DNA of 57,012 bases from Acidobacteriota bacterium (GCA_024277255.1 JAJRVQ010000036.1:1-57012), one strand, 5' to 3'. Positions 38,662 through 48,160 are shown, numbered from the stretch's first letter. Notes: generated by a model from the letters alone, not told the origin. Made by a program: numbers and translations.

Positions 38662-41183
38662 ACCTCTCCGCGGTAGATCTACGCTTGCTGCAATTGCTGG
38701 TCAGCGCCACCCTCAAAGCGACGGTCTTACTCGGCTTCGTCACCATCGCGGCCCTGACCTGGCGCTCAGCGGCGGCGCGCAGCCGGCAACTGCTGTGGGC
38801 CCTTGGCCTGATCGGTGCCGCCGCCCTGCCGATCGTCTCGCCCATGCTGCCCGACTTGCAGCTTCCCTTGCTGGCCTGGCCGGCGCAGAGCACCATCGCC
38901 GAAAGCAGGCTACAGCAGGAGGGCTGGAGCCAACCACCGAGAATGGAGACAGCTCCTACGGCCGCACTGCCCATCGCCGCAGCCACCACTTCGATCGCCT
39001 CTGTGCCGCCGGCGACCGCCGGTAGGCCCGTCGCGACGCGGCCGCGCGCGATCCACTGGCCGGCACTTCTCGGCGCCCTCTGGTTGTGTGGTCTGATCGC
39101 GCTGCTGACCCGCTGGTCAGTCGGGCAGATGGGCGCGAACCGAATGGCTCGGTGCTCACACCTTGTCACCGACCCCGCCTGGTTGGATCTTGTGGAGCAA
39201 TGCCGGCGCCGTGTCGGCCTGCGGCGCCAGGTCAGCCTGCGCACCCATCCGGCGGCTGCGACACCGATGACCTGGGGCCTACTTCGACCGGTGGTCCTTC
39301 TGCCCACCACCGCACAAAGCTGGAGCGAGGAGCGCCGCCGCGTGGTGCTCCTCCACGAGCTGCTGCACGTACGCCGCGGTGACTGGCTCTTGCGCAGCGC
39401 GGCCCAGCTGGCCGGCGCGGTCTACTGGTTCCATCCCCTCATCTGGCTCGGCCTGCGACGGCTGGCCGTCGAGCAGGAACAGGCCTGCGACGACGGCGTC
39501 CTCGCCCTGGGCACCACTCCCAGCCGCTACGCCGATCACCTCTTAGCCATCGCCCGTTGCGCCGTGCAGTCGCCCATCCCCCTACCCGCGGTCGAGATGG
39601 CTGGCCGTTCCCCCATGGAGACAAGATTGATGTCCATTCTCAGTTTTCCCCGTCGCGGGCCGCGATCGCGCCGTCCCCTTTTCGCCGTACTTCTGTTGAC
39701 CGCCGCCTTGATTCCGGCGCTGGCCGCCGTACAGATCTGGGCCGTCACCGAGGCTCCCGCCCCGGAGGCAGCACCCGTAGCGCCAGCTGCGCCAGCTGCC
39801 CCGGCTGCCCCGGCCCCTGCCCCAAGACCAGCTCCTGCCCCGGAAGCAGTGCCGGCCCCAGAAGCGGTACCGGCCCCGGAAGCTGCACCCGCCCCGAAAG
39901 CCGCGCCGACCCCGGCTCTTGCTCCAGTCTCAGCTCCTAGCCCTGCCCCGGAACCTGTGCCAAGGCTAGCCCCGGCTCCCGCCCCGCAAGCCACACCCGC
40001 CCCGGACTCCGCCGCAAACCTCGCCGCCGTGGCTGCCGAGTTAGAGGAGCTCGAGAAGCGTCTGCGCCCCTACGAAGCACGGGTGGCGGAACTGGCCGCC
40101 AAGGTGGAGCCGGCCGAGGCACTGATCGCCAAAGCCGCTCAACTCCATCATCCTTACGAGCAGGAGATGGAGGCCATCGAGCGCCAGATGCGGCCCTTCC
40201 AAGAGCGGCTGGAAGCGGCGCAAGCCGAACTGCAACCGTTCGAGGGTCAGATGGAGGAACTCGCCGCCCTGATGCGCCCCTACGAAGAGCAGCTGCGTCA
40301 GCTCCAGCTCAAAGTTCAACCCGACGAGGAACTCATCGAACGACTTCAGTTGCAGATGGAGCCCTACCAGCGCCAGTTGGAGGAGCGGGCCGAGGCGATG
40401 GCGGCACTGGGCGCCAAGCTAGAGGCGCTTCATCCCACCTACGCTGAGGTGATCGACCAGGCCGACGCGGAAGTATCCGAACAGTGGAATCGCCAGCAGC
40501 AAGCCGCTATCGAGCAACTCAACCGGGCGATGCAAGAGCAGAACAAGAAGATGCAGGCCGTCAATGTGGAGTTGGAGCCGATCTACCTGAAGATGCAAGC
40601 CCTCGCCCAACAGCTGGAGCCAAACCAAGAGGCGATGGCGGCCATCGCTCGCGCCATGGAGCCCCTGCACTTGAAGATGCAGGCCCTGCACCTGGCGATC
40701 GAGCCCACCTTGGAGAAAATGACCCTCACTCAACAAGAGATGGAGAAACTCCACCAGGAGCTGGAGAAGATCCACCTGGAAACGGAGCCACTCCACCTAG
40801 AGATGAACCAGCTCCACCTAAACATGGAACCACTCCATCTGGAGATGAACCAGCTCCACCAAGAGATGGAGCCGCTCCACCGCGAGATGGAAGAGGTTCA
40901 CCAGAAACTGCACCACGAGGTGCGCACCAGCCTCCGGGCGATCTTGGAGGAGGAGTTCGCCGACCTCGGGGTCGGTTCACCAACACTCGACCTGGCCACG
41001 GCTCGCATCGTTGAGGCGGTGTCGATTCAACAGAACGAGGGGCGACTGAGCGTCCGCGCCTCCGCTCCGCACTTGCGCCGCGAACTGGCCTCAACCCTCG
41101 CAGGAGACGGTTCGGGCAGCGAGTTCGAAGCCGCCATCGAGCGCGCCGTCCGTACCATCTCCAACCTGGAGATTCTGTACTAG
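38658..41183 (+). CDS. BlaR1-like M56 metallopeptidase sensor with long coiled-coil tail
   Basis: An 841-residue membrane protein. Four membrane segments (about 10-32, 42-60, 130-150, 340-360) frame an M56 zinc-peptidase domain with LLHELLHVRRGDWLL (His233, Glu234, His237) and the downstream LAVEQEQACDDGVL glutamate motif. After the last helix comes a ~95-residue Ala/Pro-rich linker (repeats of APAPEAVPAPE), then ~290 residues of highly repetitive, Met/Leu/Glu/His-rich helix with units such as LEPLHLEMNQLH and LEMEPLHREMEEVHQ, and a short C-terminal domain. Classical BlaR1 ends in a penicillin-binding domain; that is absent, so the coiled coil replaces it as the presumed sensing part. Co-transcribed with the BlaI-type gene. 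Confidence 0.85.
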   Translation: MNLSAVDLRLLQLLVSATLKATVLLGFVTIAALTWRSAAARSRQLLWALGLIGAAALPIVSPMLPDLQLPLLAWPAQSTIAESRLQQEGWSQPPRMETAPTAALPIAAATTSIASVPPATAGRPVATRPRAIHWPALLGALWLCGLIALLTRWSVGQMGANRMARCSHLVTDPAWLDLVEQCRRRVGLRRQVSLRTHPAAATPMTWGLLRPVVLLPTTAQSWSEERRRVVLLHELLHVRRGDWLLRSAAQLAGAVYWFHPLIWLGLRRLAVEQEQACDDGVLALGTTPSRYADHLLAIARCAVQSPIPLPAVEMAGRSPMETRLMSILSFPRRGPRSRRPLFAVLLLTAALIPALAAVQIWAVTEAPAPEAAPVAPAAPAAPAAPAPAPRPAPAPEAVPAPEAVPAPEAAPAPKAAPTPALAPVSAPSPAPEPVPRLAPAPAPQATPAPDSAANLAAVAAELEELEKRLRPYEARVAELAAKVEPAEALIAKAAQLHHPYEQEMEAIERQMRPFQERLEAAQAELQPFEGQMEELAALMRPYEEQLRQLQLKVQPDEELIERLQLQMEPYQRQLEERAEAMAALGAKLEALHPTYAEVIDQADAEVSEQWNRQQQAAIEQLNRAMQEQNKKMQAVNVELEPIYLKMQALAQQLEPNQEAMAAIARAMEPLHLKMQALHLAIEPTLEKMTLTQQEMEKLHQELEKIHLETEPLHLEMNQLHLNMEPLHLEMNQLHQEMEPLHREMEEVHQKLHHEVRTSLRAILEEEFADLGVGSPTLDLATARIVEAVSIQQNEGRLSVRASAPHLRRELASTLAGDGSGSEFEAAIERAVRTISNLEILY

Positions 41184-41208
41184 AGGATGGCCACGACGGT
41201 CAGGTGCC

Positions 41209-41391
41209 TTACTTGCGCTTGCCCAGGTGAGCCAGACCCATAGCTACAAGACCCACGGCATTCGATGCTGCAAACCAGAGGGTCGCGGTTCTGCCCCAGT
41301 GGAACACATATTCATTCGCCAGTAGGCCGACCGTACCCACGATCAGGAGTGCGAAAGCACCGGCCCGAATCGCTTCCGGGAACTTCATCAT
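41209..41391 (-). CDS. Small two-helix membrane protein
   Basis: A 60-residue protein with two predicted membrane helices (AGAFALLIVGTVGLLANEYVF and TATLWFAASNAVGLVAMGLA) and a basic end (HLGKRK). No family recognised. Its ATG overlaps the stop of the methyltransferase gene by 4 nt (ATGA), which supports it being real and co-translated. Confidence 0.6.
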   Translation of the reverse strand: MMKFPEAIRAGAFALLIVGTVGLLANEYVFHWGRTATLWFAASNAVGLVAMGLAHLGKRK

Positions 41392-42104
41392 GGCTGTCTC
41401 TCCCTCGGCTGGCCGCCGGCTTGGGCGGCACTCGATTTGGTGATCTCACAGAAGACACAGGAACCATCTACCTCAGCAATCTCCGGTTTCACACCCACCC
41501 TAGAGCATAGCCCGCGGAACTCACCTGGGGTCAATCGTCCGGCGCGAAATCCATCGCTACAAACGACCACGCCGTTACCGGACGCAGCGAGGTCAACAGC
41601 CCCGACCAATCCCTCCGCTGCCTGAGCCTCAAACCAGGCCAGCCGATCGGACCAGAACCGATCCGAGTAGGTGGACAACACCACGATCCCCCCAACACGG
41701 GTCACCCGCAGGGCCTCCTTGAGCAACGATGCCGGATCAACTCCGAAGGCGCAGATCCCGTTCTGAAGACAAACGACGGCGTCGAACGCACCATCGGGGA
41801 ACTGCAAATCGATCGCATCCATGCACACGAACTCGCAACGACCCTCGGCTTGATCCTGCCGCCGTGCAAGCTCAAGGCTATCGCCCGCCGTGTCGATCCC
41901 GACGACACGGCGGGCCACATGCGCGAGCCTGCGAGCGATTCGCCCATACCCACAGCCCAGCTCGAGAACCCTATCCGTGGGCCGAAGACGCCCCATGACG
42001 TGAACGATCTCCGCCTCCAGGTATTGACGTACGCGCGCAGAGGCGATTTCGTAGCACCGTTCCAGCCGCTTGCCCGACAGGTTCTTGGCGTAGTACCCGG
42101 TCAT
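41388..42104 (-). CDS. Class I SAM-dependent methyltransferase
   Basis: A 238-residue Rossmann-fold methyltransferase. Motif I VLELGCGYGRIARRL (Glu48, Gly50, Gly52, Gly54), acidic end of strand 2 VVGIDTAGDSL, CMDAIDLQFPDGAFDAVVCLQNGIC (motif II/III), and RVTRVGGIVVLSTYS. The layout fits small-molecule or lipid methyltransferases of the UbiE type; the substrate is unknown. I use the ATG at 42104 with GGAG ahead rather than an in-frame start 60 nt upstream. It is followed by a tiny co-translated membrane protein, which may hold it at the membrane (inference). Confidence 0.85.
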   Translation of the reverse strand: MTGYYAKNLSGKRLERCYEIASARVRQYLEAEIVHVMGRLRPTDRVLELGCGYGRIARRLAHVARRVVGIDTAGDSLELARRQDQAEGRCEFVCMDAIDLQFPDGAFDAVVCLQNGICAFGVDPASLLKEALRVTRVGGIVVLSTYSDRFWSDRLAWFEAQAAEGLVGAVDLAASGNGVVVCSDGFRAGRLTPGEFRGLCSRVGVKPEIAEVDGSCVFCEITKSSAAQAGGQPRERQP

Positions 42105-42213
42105 GCAGGCTCCACAGTTGGAGTCATCTCCGCGCCTGCCAACGAGTGAACCGAGCGGCGGCACTTACACCGACCGCTCAAGTGATGGAGTCATCCGCCC
42201 GAGTCTCTCGCCC

Positions 42214-42447
42214 TCACGCGGTGCGCCGCAGGGTGCGAACAGCCACGAGATCGCTATCGCCCACCGGACGCACGTCCGTAGGCGTCAGCGTAACCAGGGC
42301 CCCGGTTCGGCCCGAGGCGGTGACGAATTCCACCTCAATGCCGTCCGGTTCGTAGACCTCTACAACAGCGCCAAGGTCGCCGGTACACAGACCTTCCGCG
42401 GGCAAGTCACGGGCAAGAACGACGGAATCGAGAGGCTTGTAGTCCAT
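42214..42447 (-). CDS. DUF4926 protein
   Basis: A 77-residue protein of the DUF4926 type (DYKPLDSVVLARDLPAEGL ... GDLGAVVEVYEPDGIEVEFV ... VTLTPTDVRPV), a small beta-rich SH3-like fold. It commonly sits downstream of DUF6883 proteins, as here (2 nt gap), and the pair has the size and layout of a toxin-antitoxin module (inference; no activity known to me). The ATG at 42447 has CGGAGAG ahead. Confidence 0.75.
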   Translation of the reverse strand: MDYKPLDSVVLARDLPAEGLCTGDLGAVVEVYEPDGIEVEFVTASGRTGALVTLTPTDVRPVGDSDLVAVRTLRRTA

Positions 42448-42449
42448 GA

Positions 42450-42786
42450 TCAGCTCTCCGGGTACACGGTCACCAAGCGGGGAGAACTCTCGCCCACGCG
42501 CACGATCCACACCGTCACGACGTCGGCGCTCCTCCCTGTTGGACCAACAATGCTACCGCGAACCGTGTACTTCTGCCCATAGCTGGTGCGAGCGGCGGCC
42601 TCCGCTTCGCCCTCAACCGGGATCCTCCGCAGCTGACCACTAAACTCCTCCCAGTTCTCGGCGGTGAATCCCAGCTTCGCAAAAAACAGGGCTCTAAACC
42701 GGCCAACGGGATGTTCGAGCGAGAGGATGTAGTCACGGACCTTCCGCGGGTCAATATCAAGATCGCTGGGATGAGGGAGTTTCACT
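42450..42786 (-). CDS. DUF6883 protein
   Basis: About 111 residues matching the DUF6883 pattern: VKLPHPSDLDIDPRKVRDYILSLEHPVG, FRALFFAKLGFTAENWEEF, SYGQKYTVRGSIVGPTG and ADVVTVWIVRVGESSPRLVTVYP. The family is found in association with toxin-like proteins and small DUF4926 partners. The GTG at 42786 is chosen because the domain begins there; a GTG at 42866 would add 27 unrelated residues. Neither start has a good ribosome-binding site. Confidence 0.7.
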
Positions 42787-42902
42787 GATGAAAATTCGCA
42801 ACTGAAGTAGTCCGCCACGCTTTCGCCTTGCCGCCAGCGACCATCATATGATCCCCCCGCCCCCACCCTCCCGGTGGACTCGGCTTTCCCTTGGAGCGCA
42901 CC

Positions 42903-43904
42903 ATGGAACCGACGAACTTACAGATCCTTCTCGCCGCCCGCCCGGAAGGGCTGCCCAAGGCGAGCGACTTCGAGGTGGTGCACAATCCGTTGCCGGTGCC
43001 TAAGGTGGGCGAGGTGTTGGTGGAGAATCTGTATTTGTCGCTCGATCCGGCGATGCGCGGGTGGATGACCGACCGGCCTTCCTACATCCCGCCGGTGGGG
43101 CTCGGTGAGGTGATGCGTGGGTTGACGGTCGGGACGGTGCTGGAATCGAACGATCCCGGCTTCGCCGCCGGCGACCGCGTCTCCGGGGTACTCGGTTGGC
43201 AGCGCTACGCCACGGCGGCGGGTAGTGAGTTGCACAAGGTTCCCGCCGCGGTACCGCCGACGCTGGCCCTGGGGCCGCTGGGGATGACCGGATTGACCGC
43301 CTACTTCGGCCTGCTCGATGTCGGCGAGCCGATGGAGGGCGACACGGTGCTGGTTTCGGGCGCCGCGGGGGCGGTGGGCTCGGTGGTCGGCCAGATCGCC
43401 AAGCTGCGCGGTTGCCGGGTGGTGGGTTCCGCCGGTACGGACGAGAAGTGCCGGTGGCTGCGCGAGGAGCTGGGGTTCGACGAGGCCTTCAACTACAAGA
43501 CGGCCGGCGATCTCGGCAAGACCATCGGCGAGACTTGCCCGCGCGGGGTCAATGTCTACTTCGACAATGTCGGCGGCGACATGCTCGACGCGGCGCTGCG
43601 CAACCTGGCGCGCGGGGCTCGAGTGGTGATCTGCGGCGCCATCTCGGGCTACAACGCCACCGAGCCGGTCCCCGGCCCGGCGAATTACTTGGCGCTGCTG
43701 GTGCAACGTGCCCGCATGGAGGGCTTCATCGTCTTCGACTACGCGGCGCGCTACGCGCAAGCGCTGGCCGAACTCGGCAAGTGGGTCGCCGAAGGCAAGA
43801 TTCGCTACCGCGAGGAGATTGTCGAGGGGTTGGAGAACGCCCCCGCCGCCCTGCCGCGCCTGTTCACCGGTGACAAGCGCGGCAAGTTGATCGTCAAGGT
43901 GTAG
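42903..43904 (+). CDS. NADP-dependent MDR oxidoreductase (CurA/PTGR-like)
   Basis: A 333-residue zinc-independent medium-chain reductase that reduces alpha,beta-unsaturated carbonyl compounds with NADPH. N-terminal catalytic part: LSLDPAMRGWMTDRPSYIPPVGLGEVMRG, a hallmark of the leukotriene B4 dehydrogenase/CurA branch. The nucleotide-binding part has SGAAGAVGSVVGQIAKLRGCRVVG (AxxGxxG) and VYFDNVGGDMLDAAL. The ATG at 42903 with a GGAG 7 nt ahead is preferred to a TTG 12 nt upstream. It is a stand-alone gene; its stop is 9 bp from the stop of the convergent peptidase gene. Confidence 0.92.
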   Translation: MEPTNLQILLAARPEGLPKASDFEVVHNPLPVPKVGEVLVENLYLSLDPAMRGWMTDRPSYIPPVGLGEVMRGLTVGTVLESNDPGFAAGDRVSGVLGWQRYATAAGSELHKVPAAVPPTLALGPLGMTGLTAYFGLLDVGEPMEGDTVLVSGAAGAVGSVVGQIAKLRGCRVVGSAGTDEKCRWLREELGFDEAFNYKTAGDLGKTIGETCPRGVNVYFDNVGGDMLDAALRNLARGARVVICGAISGYNATEPVPGPANYLALLVQRARMEGFIVFDYAARYAQALAELGKWVAEGKIRYREEIVEGLENAPAALPRLFTGDKRGKLIVKV

Positions 43905-43913
43905 CCAGCGACC

Positions 43914-46370
43914 TTACGGCTCCTCCTCGCTCGCCGGTTCCCGGTTCTTGACGTACCTGTCGAGCCACTCGCTGGTCTCCCACAACATGTGCATGATCGA
44001 CTCGCGCGCCCGATAGCCATGGCTCTCGTGGGGCAGCATGACCAGCCGCGCCGTGCCGCCCAACCCTTTGAGCGCGTTGTAGAACCGCTCGGATTGCATC
44101 GGGAAGGTGCCGGAGTTGTTGTCGGCCTGGCCGTGGATCATCAGCAAGGGTTCATTGACCTTGTCGGCATGCATGAAGGGCGACATGGCGGCGTAGACCT
44201 CGGGTGCCTGCCAGACGGTGCGCTCTTCCGCCTGGAAGCCGAAAGGGGTCAAGGTGCGGTTGTAGGCCCCGCTGCGGGCGATGCCGGCGGCGAAGAGGTC
44301 GGAGTGGGCCAAGAGGTTGGCGGTCATGAAAGCGCCGTAGGAGTGGCCGCCGATGGCCACTCGGCGTGGGTCGGTCACCCCGCGACGGACCAGTTCGTCG
44401 ATCGCCGCCTTGGCGCCGCTGACCAGCTGTTCGACGTAGGTGTCGTTGGGCTCTTCCTCCCCTTCACCGATGATCGGCAAGGTCGGATCGTCGAGCACGG
44501 CGTAGCCGCGGGTCAGGAAAAGCAGCGGTGACCACCATCCGACGCGATCGAACCGATAGGGCGAATCGGTCACCTGGCCGGCGGCTGCGGCACTCTTGAA
44601 CTCTTGCGGGTAGGCCCACAGCAGAGTCGGCAGCGAGCCGTCCGATTCGCTGTAGCCGGCGGGCAGATAGAGGGTGCCGGTCAAGTCGACGCCGTCGGCG
44701 CGCTGGTAGCGAATCTGCTCTTTGTGGATGCCCACCAACTGCGGCGTCGGATGGGGGAACCGCGTCACCTGGGCGAGGCTGCCGTCCGCGAGGTCGCGGA
44801 CAAAGTAGTTGGGCGGATCGTCCACCGATTCGCGACGGGTCAAGAGCTTGCGGCCGTCCTCATCCAGCAAGCCGATCGGTCGCTCGTAGTAGGGGGCGGT
44901 ACTGTGAAACAGCCGCGTGGTCTTCTTGGTGGCCAGATCCAGCTTGTCGAGGAAGGGGCGGTCCCCCTCCTCCGAGGCGCCGGCCCCACTGAGGTAGAGC
45001 GTCTTGCCGCCGTCCGTGCTCCACAGAACATCGCGACCGGCGGCGTTGGGACGGGTGAGCGGCCTACCGGGATCGCTGTAGCGATCCTCGAAGCTGCGGT
45101 CGAAGAGGAGTTGCGGCGCAGTGCCGGGAGAGCCCGGCTTGATCATCCAGGTGCGCATCTTGCGCGTCTTCCACCAGAACTCCGAAACCAGCGCCAGGTT
45201 GTCATCTCCCCACTGCATTCCGGCGTAACGTAATTGCAGAGTGGCCAGCTCGACCGCCTCCCCTTCGAAGGGGGCGGCGAGCATGAAGAGGCGATCGCGA
45301 TCCTCGGCATCGGCGTTGACGTCGCCGCCGTCCAGGGCCTGCTGCCAGAGGAGGGTCGCGGCGGCATCGTCGCGCCAGGCAAAACCGCGCGGCTGATCGG
45401 AAACGCTACCGAAGCCGATGGGAATCTCGTCGCGCAACGCCAGATCGGCGACCTGATGAACGACACTGCCGGTGGCGGCGTCGACAATCTCGACGCGCAG
45501 GGGGAAGCGGTTCGCCGGCACCAGGTAAGAGAAGGGACGGTGCATCGTCTCGACGAGGAGATAGCGACCGTCGGGCGAAGGATCAAAGTGCCACAGCAAC
45601 CCCGGCTCACCGAGCCGCCGCACCTTGCCCGCCAGGTCGACGCGGGCCAGTTGCGCCGTCAGGTAGTACTCGAACAGCTCTTCGTCGTGGGGACTCTTGA
45701 GCAGATCCTGGTAGGTGCGCGCCGGGGCCTTGCGCCCCAAGTTCTCTTGCACCACTGGACCTTTGGGAACGCGATCCGCAGCCGGCTCAGCGCCACGCCC
45801 CTCGGGGACCATCGCCACGATCAACGCCTGGCTATCGGGCAACCAGGCCGGCTCCTCGCGCGCCGTCAGACTGATCACCGCGCCGGTCAGCCGCCGCGCC
45901 GCGCCGCTGGCGACCTCGATCACCCACAACTCGTTACCGGTTTCCACCGTGTTGGTGAAGGAGATCCAAGAACCGTCCGGCGACCAATCGAGGTTATCGA
46001 TGCGGGCACCGGCGGGCAGGCCGGTGATGGCGCGCTGGCCTCGGTCGCTGACCCGCAAGAGCGACAGACCCACCGCCGGCCGGCTGCGGCTCGGCCCGTC
46101 GACCTGCGGCTTGATGCGCAGCCCGGCGATGCGCAGTTCGCGCTCGGCCAGTTCGGCGATCGGCGGCAAGCTCGGCCACTCGACGAGCAGCATCCACTCT
46201 CGATCGGGGCTGAGCCTCACCGAGGGCGTCGGTGCCGCGTCGATGATGTCGACCAGCGGCTGCGGCGGCAGCCGGTAACTTTCCCCGGCACGAGCGGTGG
46301 CGGAGAGGATCACCCAGCCCAGGAGTACTGCGATCCACAGCGTGCGGACAGATAGCTTGCTACGTTCCAT
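43914..46370 (-). CDS. Exported S9-family prolyl-oligopeptidase-like peptidase
   Basis: An 818-residue serine peptidase. The signal peptide is RTLWIAVLLGWVILSATARA. A seven-bladed propeller-like N-terminal domain (LSPDREWMLLVEWPS, LDWSPDGSWISFTN, DPSPDGRYLLVE, LWSTDGGKTLYLSG) precedes the alpha/beta hydrolase: TLPTLLWAYPQEF, GGHSYGAFMTAN with Ser677, MIHGQADNNSGTFP for Asp, and LPHESHGYRARES with His784. It would cut short peptides in the periplasm. The ATG at 46370, after GGGAG, is used because the signal peptide starts there. Confidence 0.92.
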   Translation of the reverse strand: MERSKLSVRTLWIAVLLGWVILSATARAGESYRLPPQPLVDIIDAAPTPSVRLSPDREWMLLVEWPSLPPIAELAERELRIAGLRIKPQVDGPSRSRPAVGLSLLRVSDRGQRAITGLPAGARIDNLDWSPDGSWISFTNTVETGNELWVIEVASGAARRLTGAVISLTAREEPAWLPDSQALIVAMVPEGRGAEPAADRVPKGPVVQENLGRKAPARTYQDLLKSPHDEELFEYYLTAQLARVDLAGKVRRLGEPGLLWHFDPSPDGRYLLVETMHRPFSYLVPANRFPLRVEIVDAATGSVVHQVADLALRDEIPIGFGSVSDQPRGFAWRDDAAATLLWQQALDGGDVNADAEDRDRLFMLAAPFEGEAVELATLQLRYAGMQWGDDNLALVSEFWWKTRKMRTWMIKPGSPGTAPQLLFDRSFEDRYSDPGRPLTRPNAAGRDVLWSTDGGKTLYLSGAGASEEGDRPFLDKLDLATKKTTRLFHSTAPYYERPIGLLDEDGRKLLTRRESVDDPPNYFVRDLADGSLAQVTRFPHPTPQLVGIHKEQIRYQRADGVDLTGTLYLPAGYSESDGSLPTLLWAYPQEFKSAAAAGQVTDSPYRFDRVGWWSPLLFLTRGYAVLDDPTLPIIGEGEEEPNDTYVEQLVSGAKAAIDELVRRGVTDPRRVAIGGHSYGAFMTANLLAHSDLFAAGIARSGAYNRTLTPFGFQAEERTVWQAPEVYAAMSPFMHADKVNEPLLMIHGQADNNSGTFPMQSERFYNALKGLGGTARLVMLPHESHGYRARESIMHMLWETSEWLDRYVKNREPASEEEP

Positions 46371-46414
46371 GGTGATGATCTCCCGGCGACTTGTCGCGCC
46401 ACAAGGGTTTGAAG

Positions 46415-46930
46415 TTAGCGCCGGCGCTCCCACAGCAGATGGGGCAGTTCCGGCAGAATCAACTCCGTCAAGGCCAAACGAATGGCATTCGGCGAGCCCG
46501 GCAAGGAGAAGAGGAGGGTCTCACCCGCCAGACCGGCGACGGCGCGACTGAGCATCGCCGCGGCTTTGATCTGCTTCCAGCTCAGCATACGGAAGAGTTC
46601 GCCAAAGCCGTCCAGCCGCTTGTCGAGTAGGCGCCCGACGACTTCGATGGTGGTATCCCGGCTGGAAATGCCGGTTCCGCCGGTGGTGATGATCAGGTCG
46701 AGAGCACCTCCGGCCAACCAGGCACTCAGCTGCGCCTCGACCTCCTCCGGCTCGTCACGCACCAGTTGATAGGCGTCCACGTGGTGGCCGGCTCCGGTCA
46801 ACCCCTCCACCAGCAGCTTGCCTCCCCGGTCCGTCTCGTGGGTACGCGAGTCACTGATAGTGAGGACAGCGCAGCGGGCGGTCTGGCCTTCGGCGTGGGA
46901 GCGATGGCGTTCGGTGGATTCACTCACCAC
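46415..46930 (-). CDS. moaB: Molybdenum cofactor protein MoaB/MogA
   Basis: A 171-residue molybdopterin adenylyltransferase-fold protein. Family motifs: VLTISDSRTHETDRGG, the MPT-binding loop LIITTGGTGISSRDTTIEVV (residues 79-98), GFGELFRMLSWKQIKAAAMLSRAVAG and the FSLPGSPNAIRLAL end. It acts in inserting molybdenum during Moco synthesis. No other Moco genes are in the window. Two adjacent GTG codons begin the frame. It lies 44 nt upstream of the S9 peptidase on the same strand, and is divergent from the aminopeptidase. Confidence 0.9.
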   Translation of the reverse strand: MVSESTERHRSHAEGQTARCAVLTISDSRTHETDRGGKLLVEGLTGAGHHVDAYQLVRDEPEEVEAQLSAWLAGGALDLIITTGGTGISSRDTTIEVVGRLLDKRLDGFGELFRMLSWKQIKAAAMLSRAVAGLAGETLLFSLPGSPNAIRLALTELILPELPHLLWERRR

Positions 46931-47013
46931 GAAAAAGCTCTCCTACCCATGATAAATTCCTTGCCTCATCGAGCACCTACAAGCAGTCCCAGCCTCGCCC
47001 GAAAGGACACTTC

Positions 47014-48132
47014 ATGTCTGACCCAAGATATCAGCAACTTGCCGAAACCCTGATCAACTATTCCTGCTCTCTGAAGGCTGGCGAGAAGGTGCTGATCGAA
47101 GCTTCGGAAGTTCCGCCGGCATTCATCAACACCCTGATCGCACAGGCGGCCGCGGTCGGCGCTCACCCGCTGGTCAGTCTGAAGAATCAATCGGTCACCC
47201 GCCAGTTGCTGCTGTGCGCCAGCGAAGAACAGATGAAGATCGTCGCCAAATCGGAACTGGCGCGGATGAAGGAGGTCGATGCCTACATCGGAGTTCGCGG
47301 CAGCGAGAACATCTCGGAGCTTGCCGATGTACCGCCGGAGCGCATGCGCCTCTTCGAGTCCCTGGTCGTGCAACCGGTTCACTTCGAGCAGCGGGTCAAG
47401 AAGACCCGCTGGGTCGTGCTGCGCTGGCCCCATCCGTCGATGGCGCAGCTGGCGCAGATGTCCACCGCCGCCTTCAAGGATTTCTACTTCCGTGTCTGCA
47501 CCATGGACTACGCGCGGATGGCCGCCGCCATGAAGCCGCTGCAAGAACTGATGGAACGCACCGACCGAGTCCGCCTGGTGGCGCCCGACACCGACCTCAA
47601 ATTCAGCATCCGCGAGATCCCGGCCATCTGCTGCGACGGGCGCAACAACATTCCCGATGGCGAGGTCTTCACCGCGCCGGTGCGCGACAGCGTCAACGGC
47701 ACTATCCACTTCAACGCCCCCACCATCTACCGCGGCGTCAGCCAGGAAGATGTCCGGTTGACCTTCCAGGACGGCAAGATCGTCGACGCCCAGTCGAGCA
47801 ACTCCACCCACCTGAACCGGGTGTTCAACGCTGACGAAGGGGCCCGTTTCGTCGGCGAGTTCGCCATCGGTTTCAACCCTCACATCAAAGAGCCGATGAA
47901 GGACATCCTGTTCGACGAGAAGATCGCCGGCAGTATCCACTTCACCCCCGGCAATGCCTACGACGAGGCGTTCAATGGCAACCGGAGCCAGATCCACTGG
48001 GACATGGTGTTGATGATGGATCCGGAGCACGGCGGCGGCGAGGTCTGGTTCGACAACCAGCTGATCCGCAAGGACGGCCTCTTTGTATTGCCCGAATTGG
48101 CAGCGCTCAACCCGGCCCAGCTGACCGCTTGA
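47014..48132 (+). CDS. M29-family metal-dependent aminopeptidase
   Basis: A 372-residue aminopeptidase of the M29 (thermophilic aminopeptidase T/AmpS) family. Metal-site and family segments: CCDGRNNIPDGEVFTAPVRDSVNGTI, ADEGARFVGEFAIGFNP, and KIAGSIHFTPGNAYDEAFNGNRSQIHWDMV, which hold the conserved Glu, His and Asp ligands. The length is normal. AAAGGA is placed well before the ATG. It would release N-terminal residues from peptides and could work downstream of the S9 and M64 peptidases (inference). Single-gene unit. Confidence 0.92.
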   Translation: MSDPRYQQLAETLINYSCSLKAGEKVLIEASEVPPAFINTLIAQAAAVGAHPLVSLKNQSVTRQLLLCASEEQMKIVAKSELARMKEVDAYIGVRGSENISELADVPPERMRLFESLVVQPVHFEQRVKKTRWVVLRWPHPSMAQLAQMSTAAFKDFYFRVCTMDYARMAAAMKPLQELMERTDRVRLVAPDTDLKFSIREIPAICCDGRNNIPDGEVFTAPVRDSVNGTIHFNAPTIYRGVSQEDVRLTFQDGKIVDAQSSNSTHLNRVFNADEGARFVGEFAIGFNPHIKEPMKDILFDEKIAGSIHFTPGNAYDEAFNGNRSQIHWDMVLMMDPEHGGGEVWFDNQLIRKDGLFVLPELAALNPAQLTA

Positions 48133-48160
48133 GCGCTTCCCGGCCTCCGCGAGCCAGCCT

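Noticed and set aside
38658..41183. Beta-lactam sensor BlaR1 proper
   Set aside because: The M56 domain is present but the penicillin-binding sensor domain is missing and there is no beta-lactamase nearby.
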